From the NCBI GenBank assembly GCA_014621425.1, contig JAANBB010000794.1:1-10158 (forward strand): a stretch of 10,158 nt of DNA, in the 5' to 3' direction. The position numbers and the translations under genes are program-made. The notes under the pieces are model-generated. The model was not told where the DNA came from. It searched no databases and saw only the letters and a program-made list of their open reading frames with translations. Positions 1 to 7,980 of this stretch are shown piece after piece (the first letter of the stretch is position 1; every line of letters begins with the position of its first letter). This stretch comes from Cylindrodendrum hubeiense (Eukaryota; Ascomycota; Sordariomycetes; Hypocreales; Nectriaceae).

Positions 1-240
1 CGCCATCGTGAGGGTCGGGGTGGTGGCGTTGGCGTTGGCGGAAGGGTCGTCGTCGGAGAGGTTTGAGGTCTTTTCCTTGGTGGTATCGGCTGATGATGCT
101 TTGCCGAAAGTTTTGGGTGAAAAGTGCGGCCTGAGGCTGCAAATCAGCTTCAAGCTCCCAAATTGACTGTCGCTGATTGGCCCGGTCGATTTCGGGTGGG
201 GCTTCCGAACTCTCCCGGGCGTCGGGGCCCTGGATGGCAT
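1..240 (-). CDS. Possible 5' end of an unrecognised gene, cut by the left edge
   Basis: A minus-strand frame is open from an in-frame stop at 358-360 to the window edge. Its first ATG is at 240-238, giving at least 80 codons. A second in-frame ATG at 6-4 (ATGGCG) has a better context, with A at -3 and G at +4, and could be the true start; in that case everything to its right is leader. The predicted N-terminus is basic and proline/serine-rich with few acidic residues at first (MPSRAPTPGRVRKP...), then becomes acidic (SDDD), followed by an Ala/Asn/Thr stretch encoded by a GGCGTT repeat. No domain is recognisable. The basic start could suit a mitochondrial presequence, but that is a guess. The gene would lie in tandem with DDB1, whose stop is at 573. 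The frame may also be chance or contain an unseen intron. Confidence 0.33.
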   Translation of the reverse strand, partial: MPSRAPTPGRVRKPHPKSTGPISDSQFGSLKLICSLRPHFSPKTFGKASSADTTKEKTSNLSDDDPSANANATTPTLTMA

Positions 241-572
241 TCGGTATGGATCAGGAAGACGGCGAGACGCTGCACCGGTGCATTGGTGAGGGAAAAATAA
301 AACATTATCCTGGATTGCTTCATTATACTCTCTGCGCTCTGGACATTTTCGACATGTTTATCTGCTCTATAGACGGCTCAATTGCTGTTGCAGGTGAGCT
401 CCAGTGCGCAACGCCGTTCTGGCCAATCTGGCCAATCGCCGTCGACCCTTTCGTCCTTTACTTCCAGCCAGGGTGAGTGGATGCCGGGATCCAGACGACC
501 AGACCAGGGCGCCAGGCTCCGTGCCCATGACCAGGGCAACCAACGCCGCCTCCAATACTCTATCTCGAATTC
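241..572. other. Intergenic: DDB1 3' flank and possible promoter of the left-edge gene
   Basis: No supportable gene lies here; the small open frames on both strands have no coding character. On the minus strand this is the 3' untranslated flank of DDB1. There is no canonical AATAAA on that strand; the nearest variants are GATAAA near 357-362 and the T-rich stretch around 293-305. If the left-edge gene is real, this is also its promoter, and the paired CCAAT repeat at 419-436 would sit about 180 bp upstream of its first ATG. Confidence 0.5.
419..436. repeat. Perfect tandem 9-mer containing CCAAT (x2)
   Basis: CTGGCCAAT is repeated exactly twice, head to tail, at 419-427 and 428-436. Each copy carries a CCAAT pentamer, the binding core of the HAP/NF-Y (CBC) complex, and a palindromic TGGCCA. 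CCAAT boxes work in either orientation. The position between DDB1's stop and the left-edge frame fits a promoter element, but function is inferred from the motif alone. Confidence 0.5.
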
Positions 573-3500
573 TCAATGCATCCGTCTTAACTCCTCAACC
601 ATATTTCGCATGTCTTCCACACTAGGTCCCAGGCCCTCACAGACTAGCTCCTGCTTCCCCTCATCCATATCCAAAAACCTCTCCACCATCTCCCCGTCTA
701 TGAAGCGGTAAGGACCATCGCCTTCTCTCGACTCGTTTCGGAACGCCCGCCACGCCTTGAAGGCGATGTTTCCGGGCGCGTGAATGTACTGCTCTAGCCT
801 TGACTGGAATGTCATCAAGAGATCTTGGTATTGCGGTGAAATGTCCCCGTACAAATACAGAGAGCCTTCAGTCTGCTGTGTGTTAGCGCCATGAGCTTCA
901 GTTTTCGACGAATGCTTACCGATCCTAGGAAGGCTCTTGGCGAGACGACCGAGTTTTCGTTGGTTGCAACATGCAATTTCCGAATCTGGTTGATTTGTTC
1001 GCCGATGTTGATTTCACTCGTCACCTCCAATCGACTCCGGTCTTGTTCAGTGGGGGCATCTGCGTTCCGCCGGAGGACGATGAGGTTGCCCTGCGCATCC
1101 GCCTCCAGCCACCTCTCGTCGTCCAAATTACAAACCGATGTTGCCCATCCAATTTCATAATGGCGTGCCCGCTCTTCAAGCTTCGCTTTGTTTCCGTCTT
1201 GGGACGGAATGAACTCGATCAATGTTAGGGACTGCATCAAGTCAACGACGCCGATCATGTTGCCGGATATGTCGAGATCTATCGGGTGTGCCGCGGGACG
1301 ATAAGCCGCTAGTTTCTGTAAGGACCCAGAGCTGCTCGTCTCTTGCACGTATTTGTAAACAATGACAGTCTTCGATAGACCTGCCACCACATAGTCGTCC
1401 ATCATCCGCAAGCAGCGACAAGGCCCTTTCAGGTTGTGGGCTACTATCTGATAAACCTGTCGATTCTCGTCAACGCCAAGGACTAAAATCCGGCCTAGGT
1501 GCTCCCCCGCCTCCTTAACTTCGCCGTCGTGGATGAAGCTTGTTCCAACGATGAATCTCTCCGCTAGATGGCCGCTAACATCGGGCAACTCGGCGCGGAC
1601 CACGCACTCCACCATCTCCAGGGAACTGCCAGTCAACAGGAACGGCTTCCCCAACTCCTGGAAGATGATTTCGTCAACAAGCTTGAAGGAACTTGTGATA
1701 AGCTCTTGATTTCCAACAAGCTCCTTCTTGATGCATCCCAAACCAAAAGCCTTGAGGCCTGGAGAGTATGCTACCCTCCTCACAGTCTCTTTCATTGGCA
1801 ACGCTTTAACATGTGTGAGCCGTTCTTTATCAACATGGCAAATCCTGACGTGGTCATCCGTGGATAAGATAATGGAGTCGGGGAAAGCGTGCGAGTCGAA
1901 GGGAGCGACGAATGTGGCATCATCCGCGGTAGTTGCCGAGTATACTATCCGGCCCTCGGCACTGTAGATGAGACTTGCATGCTCTGTCGTCGCAAACACG
2001 TTGGCGGTGCCATCTTCTTGTGGTAGAATGTGTAGCCGGGCTGGGTTGCTTCCCAAGGTAACGCTCTTTCGGCCAGACACCGAAAATCCTTTGGTAGAGA
2101 CATTAAAAGTTACAACATTGCCATCCTCCATGGCAATCAGGAGTGTAGGGCCAGCTATTTCTGGAGGATGGAGTTGAACGAGTGCAATATCTCGTGGGAC
2201 GGTGGCGCTGTCCTCGGTTTGTCTCATCGACTCTCCATGGAGAGAATTTAAGGATGCCATGTCGATCAAGGATATTTGGCCGGACGACCACCAACCCACC
2301 ACGCCCAAGTCTGGCGGATCGCGAGCCGCATGGATGCAAGATATTTGGTCTGGTTGCCCAGAGGTAGAGTAATGCTGCGTCTCCTGGGAACGGACAGAGA
2401 GGTTCTGCAGCAGATTCAGCGACACCAGCGTGGTACCATCAACAGAGAGCAAAGCCCATTTGCTATTTGCAGACGCTCTAGTGATGGATTTTCCAGGAGG
2501 GACGCCCCATGTGCTGACAGCAATACCACTCTCAGGATCAAGCAGTATGACTGACTTTGGGGTAATCTGCAGCACCTGTCCATTTGGTAGGTTCGTTGCC
2601 AGCAGAGTCTCAGTATCCTGCATCATGCCCTGGAACGAGTACACCTCCTCAATGCCGCCTTCAGTATCGAAGCTGAATATTCTGGTCTCGGCGATGGATG
2701 AGATGACCAGTGTATCGACCAGGTCAGATCCATAAGAGTGCAGGGTGAATAAGCCCCTCGTCCCGTCTAACTCATCGAGTATGCCTCTATCCTCCAGCCC
2801 AACGCCGCTTCGAATGCTCCGGAGCGTTCCATCTCGGTATGCACCGCACCCTGCAACGATCCTGGACTGTCCTGAGGAAAACGCATTTCCGGCCTGGGTA
2901 TCCCCTTCTCTGTTGCCCATGTCCATGATCGAGAAGTCCAAGATTGGAGCGTTGTTCGACAGTGTCTTTATCAACACAACAGTGTTTGAGAGGGTGTCGA
3001 CTTGGAATAGCTGCGAGTCGCCATGGTGCGAAGCGACAAAGAGGATGTCATTACCCATGTAAACAAGACTTGATGCCCTCGAAGTAATTGCGATGGAGTC
3101 TTGGAGCTTCATGGGTGAAAGCGTCATTCCTGTCACCACGACACCGGTGGCCTCGACTGTCGTTTCGATTGTCAGCAGGTCGAGGCGACCATAATCATCT
3201 GCCAAGAAGTAATGTGTGCCGTCGTACTCTGCCCATGCCACAAAGATCTTGGGGTCCTTTAGGCCAGATGACACGCTCATGTAGGTCAAGCTGTCAAAGT
3301 ACGTCAAGAGTGTTTCTCCGACAACAAGCAGGCCACCTAGGTGAGCCTTGGCTCCTTCGTTGTTTCGCACATGATATCGTTTCTCCTCATCGACCGGGAT
3401 CGGGATCAAGACAGATGCGTAAGGGTCGGGGATGACGATGTCAAGTTCTCTATCCCTGTATGGGTCAAACTTTGAGACTTCTCCGCCCTTGTCGTCCTTG

Positions 3501-4161
3501 GTGAGCCTGTAGATGGCGACTCGAGCCTCTTCCTGATCCAAGTTGGCCTTGTATAAGAAGGCAATCTTCGGATGCCCCGTGCGGCTATGGATGAATGTGC
3601 TGGCCTTCATCCACAGCTCCGTTAACCGGACTTGGTCCAGAGCCTCTAGTCTCGTCGTGGAGCCTTTGCGTGTTGGTAATCGAAAGACATCCAGCACTCC
3701 TTCCCAGAGGTGCATGGCCAAGAACCGTCCGGTCGGATCCACCAAGCATTTGTTCTGGCTCTGGGAGTGGCGCATGTACGGCTCTGAGCTGTCCTCGACG
3801 ACTTTATCGATCGTGTCAAGCTGGTTTGTGTCGGGGTTCCAAACTAAGTTAAAGTATTGCAATCGGTCGGTGCCAACGAAGAGGAGATCGGTGTCGGTGC
3901 CTTTCGGCTGCAGGCGCTGCAGCATTGATATCGTGCCGTGGATCAACTTGGTGTGGATGCATGTCATGCCATCCTCGGTGAGGCGCCATACCTCTAGGCG
4001 GTTCGTCTTGCTGTCATGTTTCGTCAGTGTCTCTTTCAGGCATCCTTGGCGGCGGCCATGGCTTACGCAACAATGAGGTCGTCGATGTCGGGCGAGAGAA
4101 GCTTGGCCCGCAGCGCATGCCGGATGCTGGTGGCTCTGTGAATGGGTGCGACGTATGCCAT
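573..4161 (-). CDS. DDB1: DDB1: damage-specific DNA-binding protein 1, CUL4 ligase adaptor
   Basis: DDB1 is the triple-propeller adaptor that links substrate receptors (DCAFs, DDB2) to CUL4-RBX1 ubiquitin ligases. It acts in nucleotide excision repair, replication control and, in Neurospora (DIM-8), heterochromatin formation. Exons on the minus strand are 4161-4067, 4010-920 and 872-573, giving 1161 aa; human DDB1 has 1140. The 56-nt intron at 4066-4011 has a GTAAGC donor and splits Ala32. The 47-nt intron at 919-873 is phase 0 and has a GCTAAC branch site. Start ATG 4161 has A at -3 and G at +4. Family landmarks are the N-terminus MAYVAPIHRAT, AKTNRLEVW (32-40), GDSQL (362-366, propeller A), the IVAGCGAYRDGTLRSIRSG block, LLIAMEDGNVVTFN in propeller B, RFIVGTSF and GVVDLMQSL in propeller C, and the C-terminal helical domain with EGSLYLYG (1064-1071), FIDGEMVERFLD (1119-1130) and VEELRRMH at the end. 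The gene looks intact. Identity is very secure; DDB1 is also related to CPSF-A/SF3b130 and RSE1, but the C-terminus is DDB1-specific. Confidence 0.96.
873..919 (-). other. DDB1 intron 2 with tandem NAGNAG 3' splice site
   Basis: This phase-0 intron has a GTAAGC donor (919-914) and a CTAAC branch motif (886-882). It ends in ACAGCAG, so two AGs three bases apart (877-876 and 874-873) could be used. The distal site gives ...LGS-TEGSLY, the spacing seen in DDB1 homologues. The proximal site would insert one Gln. The branch A lies only about 7 nt from the proximal AG and 10 nt from the distal one, which favours the distal site. If the intron is retained, translation ends at 815-817 with an unrelated 34-residue tail that lacks the C-terminal helical domain. 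Confidence 0.8.
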
Positions 4162-4168
4162 AATGCTT

Positions 4169-4171
4169 CAT
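4169..4171 (-). promoter_or_regulatory. Out-of-frame upstream ATG overlapping the DDB1 start
   Basis: An ATG lies 10 nt upstream of the DDB1 start in the +1 frame. Its context is weak (T at -3), whereas the DDB1 ATG has A at -3 and G at +4. In the spliced message the upstream frame runs through exon 1 and stops at a TAG soon after the first splice junction. It matters only if transcription starts upstream of 4171, which cannot be seen from sequence. Confidence 0.5.
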
Positions 4172-4187
4172 CCAGCGGCAGCGCGCA

Positions 4188-4238
4188 GGCGGGGGATGGG
4201 GGGTGGAGGATGGAGGAGAGGAGTTGGTGAGGTGAGGG
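4188..4238 (-). promoter_or_regulatory. CT-rich tract upstream of the DDB1 start
   Basis: On the minus strand this about 50-nt stretch is almost all pyrimidine (CTCC/CATCC/CACCCCCC blocks) and ends about 27 nt before the DDB1 ATG. CT-rich blocks near transcription starts are common in constitutively expressed genes of filamentous fungi. The role is inferred from composition and position. Confidence 0.55.
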
Positions 4239-4805
4239 TCTGCTCTGGCGAGAGCTAGTCCATAGAGCTTCATGCCCGCGTCCTCAAAAGTTGAGGAGCG
4301 TCAATGACGCCGGAGTTAGGACGAACACAGCGTGCATAGCGGGGCATGGCGCTAAAAATTGCCGAGTCCTCCGCTGTTAGCACTGACCTCCAGGGCTCCT
4401 CTAGCGGGGTACTAGGGTCGCTTCTTTGTTCCGTGTCATGGAGGTTGGGTTTCCCTTGTACGAACGTCGCGGTGTGTCATCTTTTCAGACTCGGCAGTCG
4501 GTACACAACCTGGTCTGCATGGCCCCGGGATACTCCCATGTGGCCTGGAATCCTGCCTGGGAAGATTGCCATGTTCCTGGATGTGACAGTCTTCCGAGCA
4601 AGACAAGTCACGGGATCAGGAATGGACGGGATTGATAGGCCGTTGCGAGTGACAACGACGCAGCGTACCTGCCTCTGTGATTCCTTTCGATATCTATCAC
4701 AAATGACAGGAAGGAGGCAGGGGGACAACCGATGCTTTCCTTTGGGCCTCAGGATCCCGAAGGGACTGGTCCAAAGCTGTCGCCCTCTTCCCTTCAGGCC
4801 TTAGA

Positions 4806-4816
4806 TACCTGAGGTA
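4806..4816. repeat. Short inverted repeat TACCT-G-AGGTA
   Basis: Two perfect 5-nt arms flank a single G, making an 11-bp near-palindrome about 100 bp upstream of the Zip2-like start. It could be a site for a dimeric regulator. An 11-bp palindrome can also arise by chance, so this is a weak call. Confidence 0.35.
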
Positions 4817-4915
4817 AATTACCAAGTGAAGATTTAATCACCGTTCCCAATCTCAAGCGTCTTTGTAATACCGGCTTCTATTCTATCTTCTCCGACCGAC
4901 GAGTACCCTGCTTCC

Positions 4916-7598
4916 ATGGGCAAAGCAAGCGATCTTGAGAGCAGGGGTGCTGCCGAATACGCCCTCGCCCAGCAATGTTTCCGTCATCACCAAAGCGCTC
5001 CATATCGATTCCATGACCAAATCCGCGACATTCGAAAGACAATCCAACATGTAGAGGCAGATGGATTGATCCACCAGCCTGGTCTTGTCGCTGCACGTAT
5101 CCCGTTTCCAGAAATTGACCTGGATCCTGATGACGGGACCGAACGAATCTTGACTGGCTCATGTTCACCACTCCTTGACCCTCCGGTTTCCGTCTCATTT
5201 ATTGACCCTGCTGCCTTTCGAGCCCTTAGAGAAATGCGGATTTCGCCAGAACCTTTAGATCTCGGGTATGATATCAAGAAAGACTGTCAGCAGTACTTGG
5301 GCGATATCCATTCGAAACTTGTCTGCAATGTGTTGACTGAGTGGCTTCCGCTAAGCCCAGTTGACATTGAAAGGGACGAAGGATTGAAGTTCTCCTCCGC
5401 ATCTTCCAGGTGGCAGAAGTTAGCACATCGGGAACTTGATCGTGAGAACATTGAAGTTTCTGAAGCGGCGAAGCAGTTGGTGCGAAACGCAGAGGACGCG
5501 AGTCTGGCTTGCAAGAATGGTTGGTTAAGCGGGGATGCGTTGGGATTACTCGGCGTAAGCGACTCCCATTCACTTCCAATGATTCCCTCACTGACGTCTA
5601 AAGCAACCAAGGGTCTATCCAGAACCAGTGTCACCCCCTCTTTCGCCGACTTCCAGCCTAGATGACCCATTTGTCCCAAGTCTCCGGGCTACCGTCATCG
5701 ACTTGACATCAGCGCCAAGCAGTCCCCCGAATTCTCCCGTCACGAAACTGCAGAAGGGCCTGCAAAATGGCTGTGTGGACTCTGAGCCCGCGGCACCACC
5801 TCCTCCATCGAGAGTATCCTCTCCACTAGATGGCATTGGATGCTTTGGCTCCCCGTGTTGCAATACTTCAAGCCTCAAGATCGATGTCCCGCTAGTAATG
5901 TCCAGCCCCTTTCAACTCAAAGAAAGCAACTCCTTCATGGATGCAATAGAAGTTAGCGACCTCAACACTGACCAGTTAGAGATACATGCCACGGACGTCC
6001 AGAAGCTGTTTGACGATGAATTGGAGACTATTATAGACTCCTGCCACGGGCGCACGGTTCGGAGGGTGGAAGAAGAACGACTGAACCCGACAGACTCAAT
6101 CCTGAGAGTGCAAGTGCCTGCCCTCAGCTTTGATCACCCAGAACCCGAATGGCGAAGGCACCTACTGAATCCTGGAGTCCAGTTCGATTGGATAACGAGA
6201 GAAATGCCAATTGCCTTCCAGCTTCCCCTTGCCAGCTTACCCGCACAACTAGGAGCTTCGTTGAAGTGGACACCGATACCACCTGGAACTGGCCGGGTAT
6301 CGTGTAACGAAACTTTGGGATCTCTTAGGTCAGCGAGTCGACGGTATCTTACCCTCGAGGCCCCTCGTGTTCGCAGCGAAGATTACATTCCAAAGACCAT
6401 ACATTTGTCTATCCTTCGTATCATTGATGATGAAGAGATCGAAGCCGACACGCCATCCACCGACGACCTTAGCTGTGCGCCGAGTAAGGTCGCCTCTACA
6501 GCCGAGACTCCGACAATCGGTGGCAATCAAGATTCCCTAGACTCCCTATTGAAGTCTGATTTCCTTGCTGCTCGTCGATCGTTAAGAAAAATGGCGGCTG
6601 AGGAATCCAAAGGTCTCTTGCCGCTTTCAAACGACTCAAGTGCCACAAGCAAGCTGTTGTCAAGTTTTATCCAACTGCGCCATCCGAAAAAGCTCAAGCT
6701 CACAGAAGAGCCCAGACAAAAGGCCAGACCGACGGCTCAAGACACGTCAAAGCCTTTCGCTCAACAGAGCCTTGACCAGAGTTTAGGCGATGAGACCAAC
6801 TCCGGACTTTTTAACGCGCCAGCCCCTTCGTTTTGTATTCCCTCCGGGAAGTATTGTTTCATCGTATCCATGAGCCTAAACCGAGGTGTCTTGTCATGCA
6901 TCGAGAAGTCATGGCCTCAGGTAGAGCTTATAGACAAGGACTTCTCACAGTACAACGAAGTCATGTGGTCTCCTGGCTCAACCCAGCGTCAAGAAGTCAT
7001 ATCTCCCCTGTCATTCGAGGCTGATATTGCCCTGTCGCCAAGCGTAGGAATAATTCTCACAACATTGCTCAAGGTGAAGCAGAAACCTCTTCCAGGCTCA
7101 AACTCCCCCACGCCACTGCGCACCCGAGTACAGCGGGTAATCGAAAAGTACGAATCTCTCTATATAATTGTCTCGGAGGCAAACCCGCAGGGGGAATACG
7201 TCGGCACACCGAGCGCATCTGACATGACCGCCTACGCCGACTTTGTACGGTTCACAACGTCTCTCCAAGCTGGCGTCACCGCAGAGCTCGTCCATGGAGC
7301 TGAAGAAACCTTGAGCAAATGGGTCCTGGCGCTGATGTCTCGATTCGCCTTGGATTCTTTAAAGTTTGCGCATCTAATTAAGGCTCAGGACACGGAATGG
7401 GGACTCTTTCTGCGACGTGCGGGGATGAACATTGTTGCATCGCAGGTCCTCGAAGGGCTGCTCGTAGCTGACTATGGAGACTTGGGAATGGTCCACTTCT
7501 TGGCCGCATCGTCGGAGGAGAGGGCATTGAAGTATGGTCAGGTGATGGGGGGGAACAGGGTTCTGGCGAATATTTGTAGGCGGTTGGACAAGGGGTGA
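4916..7598 (+). CDS. ZIP2: Zip2/SHOC1-like meiotic protein with inactive XPF-like domain and HhH
   Basis: I read this as the fungal Zip2/SHOC1 orthologue. In the ZMM pathway Zip2 joins Spo16 and Zip4 (the ZZS complex), binds branched recombination intermediates and promotes interfering crossovers. Exons are 4916-5554 and 5604-7598, 877 aa. The 49-nt intron is phase 0, with GTAAGC donor, CTGAC branch and AAG acceptor; it is the only nearby acceptor that keeps the frame. Residues 1-213 have no known domain. Residues 214-620 are Ser/Pro-rich and probably disordered, with a VIDLT motif at 244-248. From about 630 to 800 an alternating strand/helix pattern resembles the XPF nuclease fold: CFIVSMSLNRG, then EADIALSPSVGIILT (685-699), then ESLYIIVSEA. 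Residues 812-877 form a tandem helix-hairpin-helix (WGLFLRRAGMN..., KYGQVMGGNRVL). The XPF motif GD-x-ERK-x3-D is lost: only D687 remains. Eme1/Mms4 is the main alternative, also an inactive XPF paralogue. The start codon is the first ATG in a CCATGG context, but the N-terminus is the least certain part. Confidence 0.62.
5555..5603 (+). other. Intron of the Zip2-like gene
   Basis: The intron is 49 nt and phase 0: GTAAGC donor, CTGAC (5591-5595) branch motif, AAG acceptor. It has no in-frame stop, so a retained intron is translated through; because 49 is not a multiple of three, the frame then shifts and ends at 5663-5665. That would give a 249-aa protein without the SUMO-interaction motif, XPF-like or HhH parts. 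Later AGs (5611, 5622, 5628) do not restore the downstream frame. Confidence 0.75.
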
Positions 7599-7969
7599 AC
7601 ATGAATGGGCATCCTATGGACCAGATCAGAGCGCAATCACTAGGAGTAAGGAATCTGATGTTGTCGCTTGTATGGAGGACTTAGCTAGATCAAATCTGTT
7701 AAATACAGCTGAATTATACAATACGCTTTGCGGAGACGATCCACATTGTGCGGATCGGCGGACTAGACCGGCCGGATGGAGATCGGATCGGAGGCCCGGG
7801 ATAGTGGATCTTCGCTCCGGATCCTCAACACTGTCGAACAATAAGTCAGGCTCACACTCTCGACAATCCACACAATCGCATGGCATGTCAACAAGTCCCC
7901 AGGCAGCCCAATATTAGTAGAATTAATTTACACAAACCATTGTTCTACTAGTATTTGCTAGTCAGGCCA
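7599..7969. other. Gene-free stretch with GATC-rich patch and AT-rich end
   Basis: This is the 3' flank of the Zip2-like gene. I see no canonical AATAAA just after the stop; AT-rich segments around 7695-7730 could serve for 3' processing. Between 7738 and 7823 six GATC tetramers occur in 86 bp, several as CGGATC/GATCGG, giving a locally repetitive GC-rich patch. The open frames here (minus 7886-7626, plus 7672-7917) read through this patch and have no coding character. The region ends in AT-rich sequence with short inverted repeats. Confidence 0.5.
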
Positions 7970-7980
7970 CTACCAGTAGT
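7915..7980. repeat. Cluster of three short inverted repeats
   Basis: Three perfect hairpin-forming pairs lie within 66 bp. TAGTAGAA (7915-7922) pairs with TTCTACTA (7943-7950). ACTAG pairs with CTAGT across a 6-nt spacer (about 7947-7962). ACTAC pairs with GTAGT across 2 nt (7969-7980). The third overlaps the stop of the minus-strand coding-like segment. The cluster could be a 3' processing region, the end of a small mobile element, or chance in a TAG/CTA-rich sequence. Confidence 0.4.

Larger units (their letters stand above)
4162..4915. promoter_or_regulatory. Divergent intergenic region between DDB1 and the Zip2-like gene
   Basis: This 754-bp region separates the two divergent start codons and must hold the promoters of both. 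On the DDB1 side there is a strong pyrimidine tract (minus strand), typical of fungal core promoters and transcription starts. On the other side a CT-rich leader (about 4875-4915) runs into the CCATGG start of the Zip2-like gene. No TATA box is clear. A 152-codon open frame at 4346-4804 on the plus strand is not supported as a gene: it has no recognisable domain, a Cys/Arg/Trp-rich composition and no fungal codon bias. No tRNA box or transposon end was seen. Confidence 0.6.

Noticed and set aside
177..711. Plus-strand frames at 177-476, 382-711 and 404-625 as genes
   Set aside because: They overlap each other and the DDB1 3' end, have no recognisable domains and no supporting signals. Donor-like GGTGAG sequences at about 392 and 474 alone are not enough.
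815..872. DDB1 ending at the stop at 815-817
   Set aside because: This is the read-through of intron 2. The spliced third exon restores the conserved C-terminal domain and its ending EELRRMH.
4162..4273. An N-terminal extension of DDB1 starting at an ATG at 4273
   Set aside because: That frame reads through the first intron in the wrong frame and gives a Pro/His/Arg-rich sequence unlike DDB1. Splicing 4067 to 4010 from ATG 4161 gives the expected DDB1 N-terminus.
4346..4804. A 152-codon plus-strand open frame in the divergent intergenic region
   Set aside because: It is rich in Cys, Trp and Arg, has no domain and no codon bias, and sits where both neighbouring genes need promoters.
6831..7598. 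Reading the C-terminus as an active XPF/MUS81 nuclease
   Set aside because: The ERK and the final Asp of the catalytic motif are replaced by I-L-T and Lys, so nuclease activity is not expected.
7626..7886. A Cys-containing 86-codon minus-strand frame after the Zip2-like gene
   Set aside because: It is created largely by the GATC-rich repeat patch. No homology or coding bias is visible.
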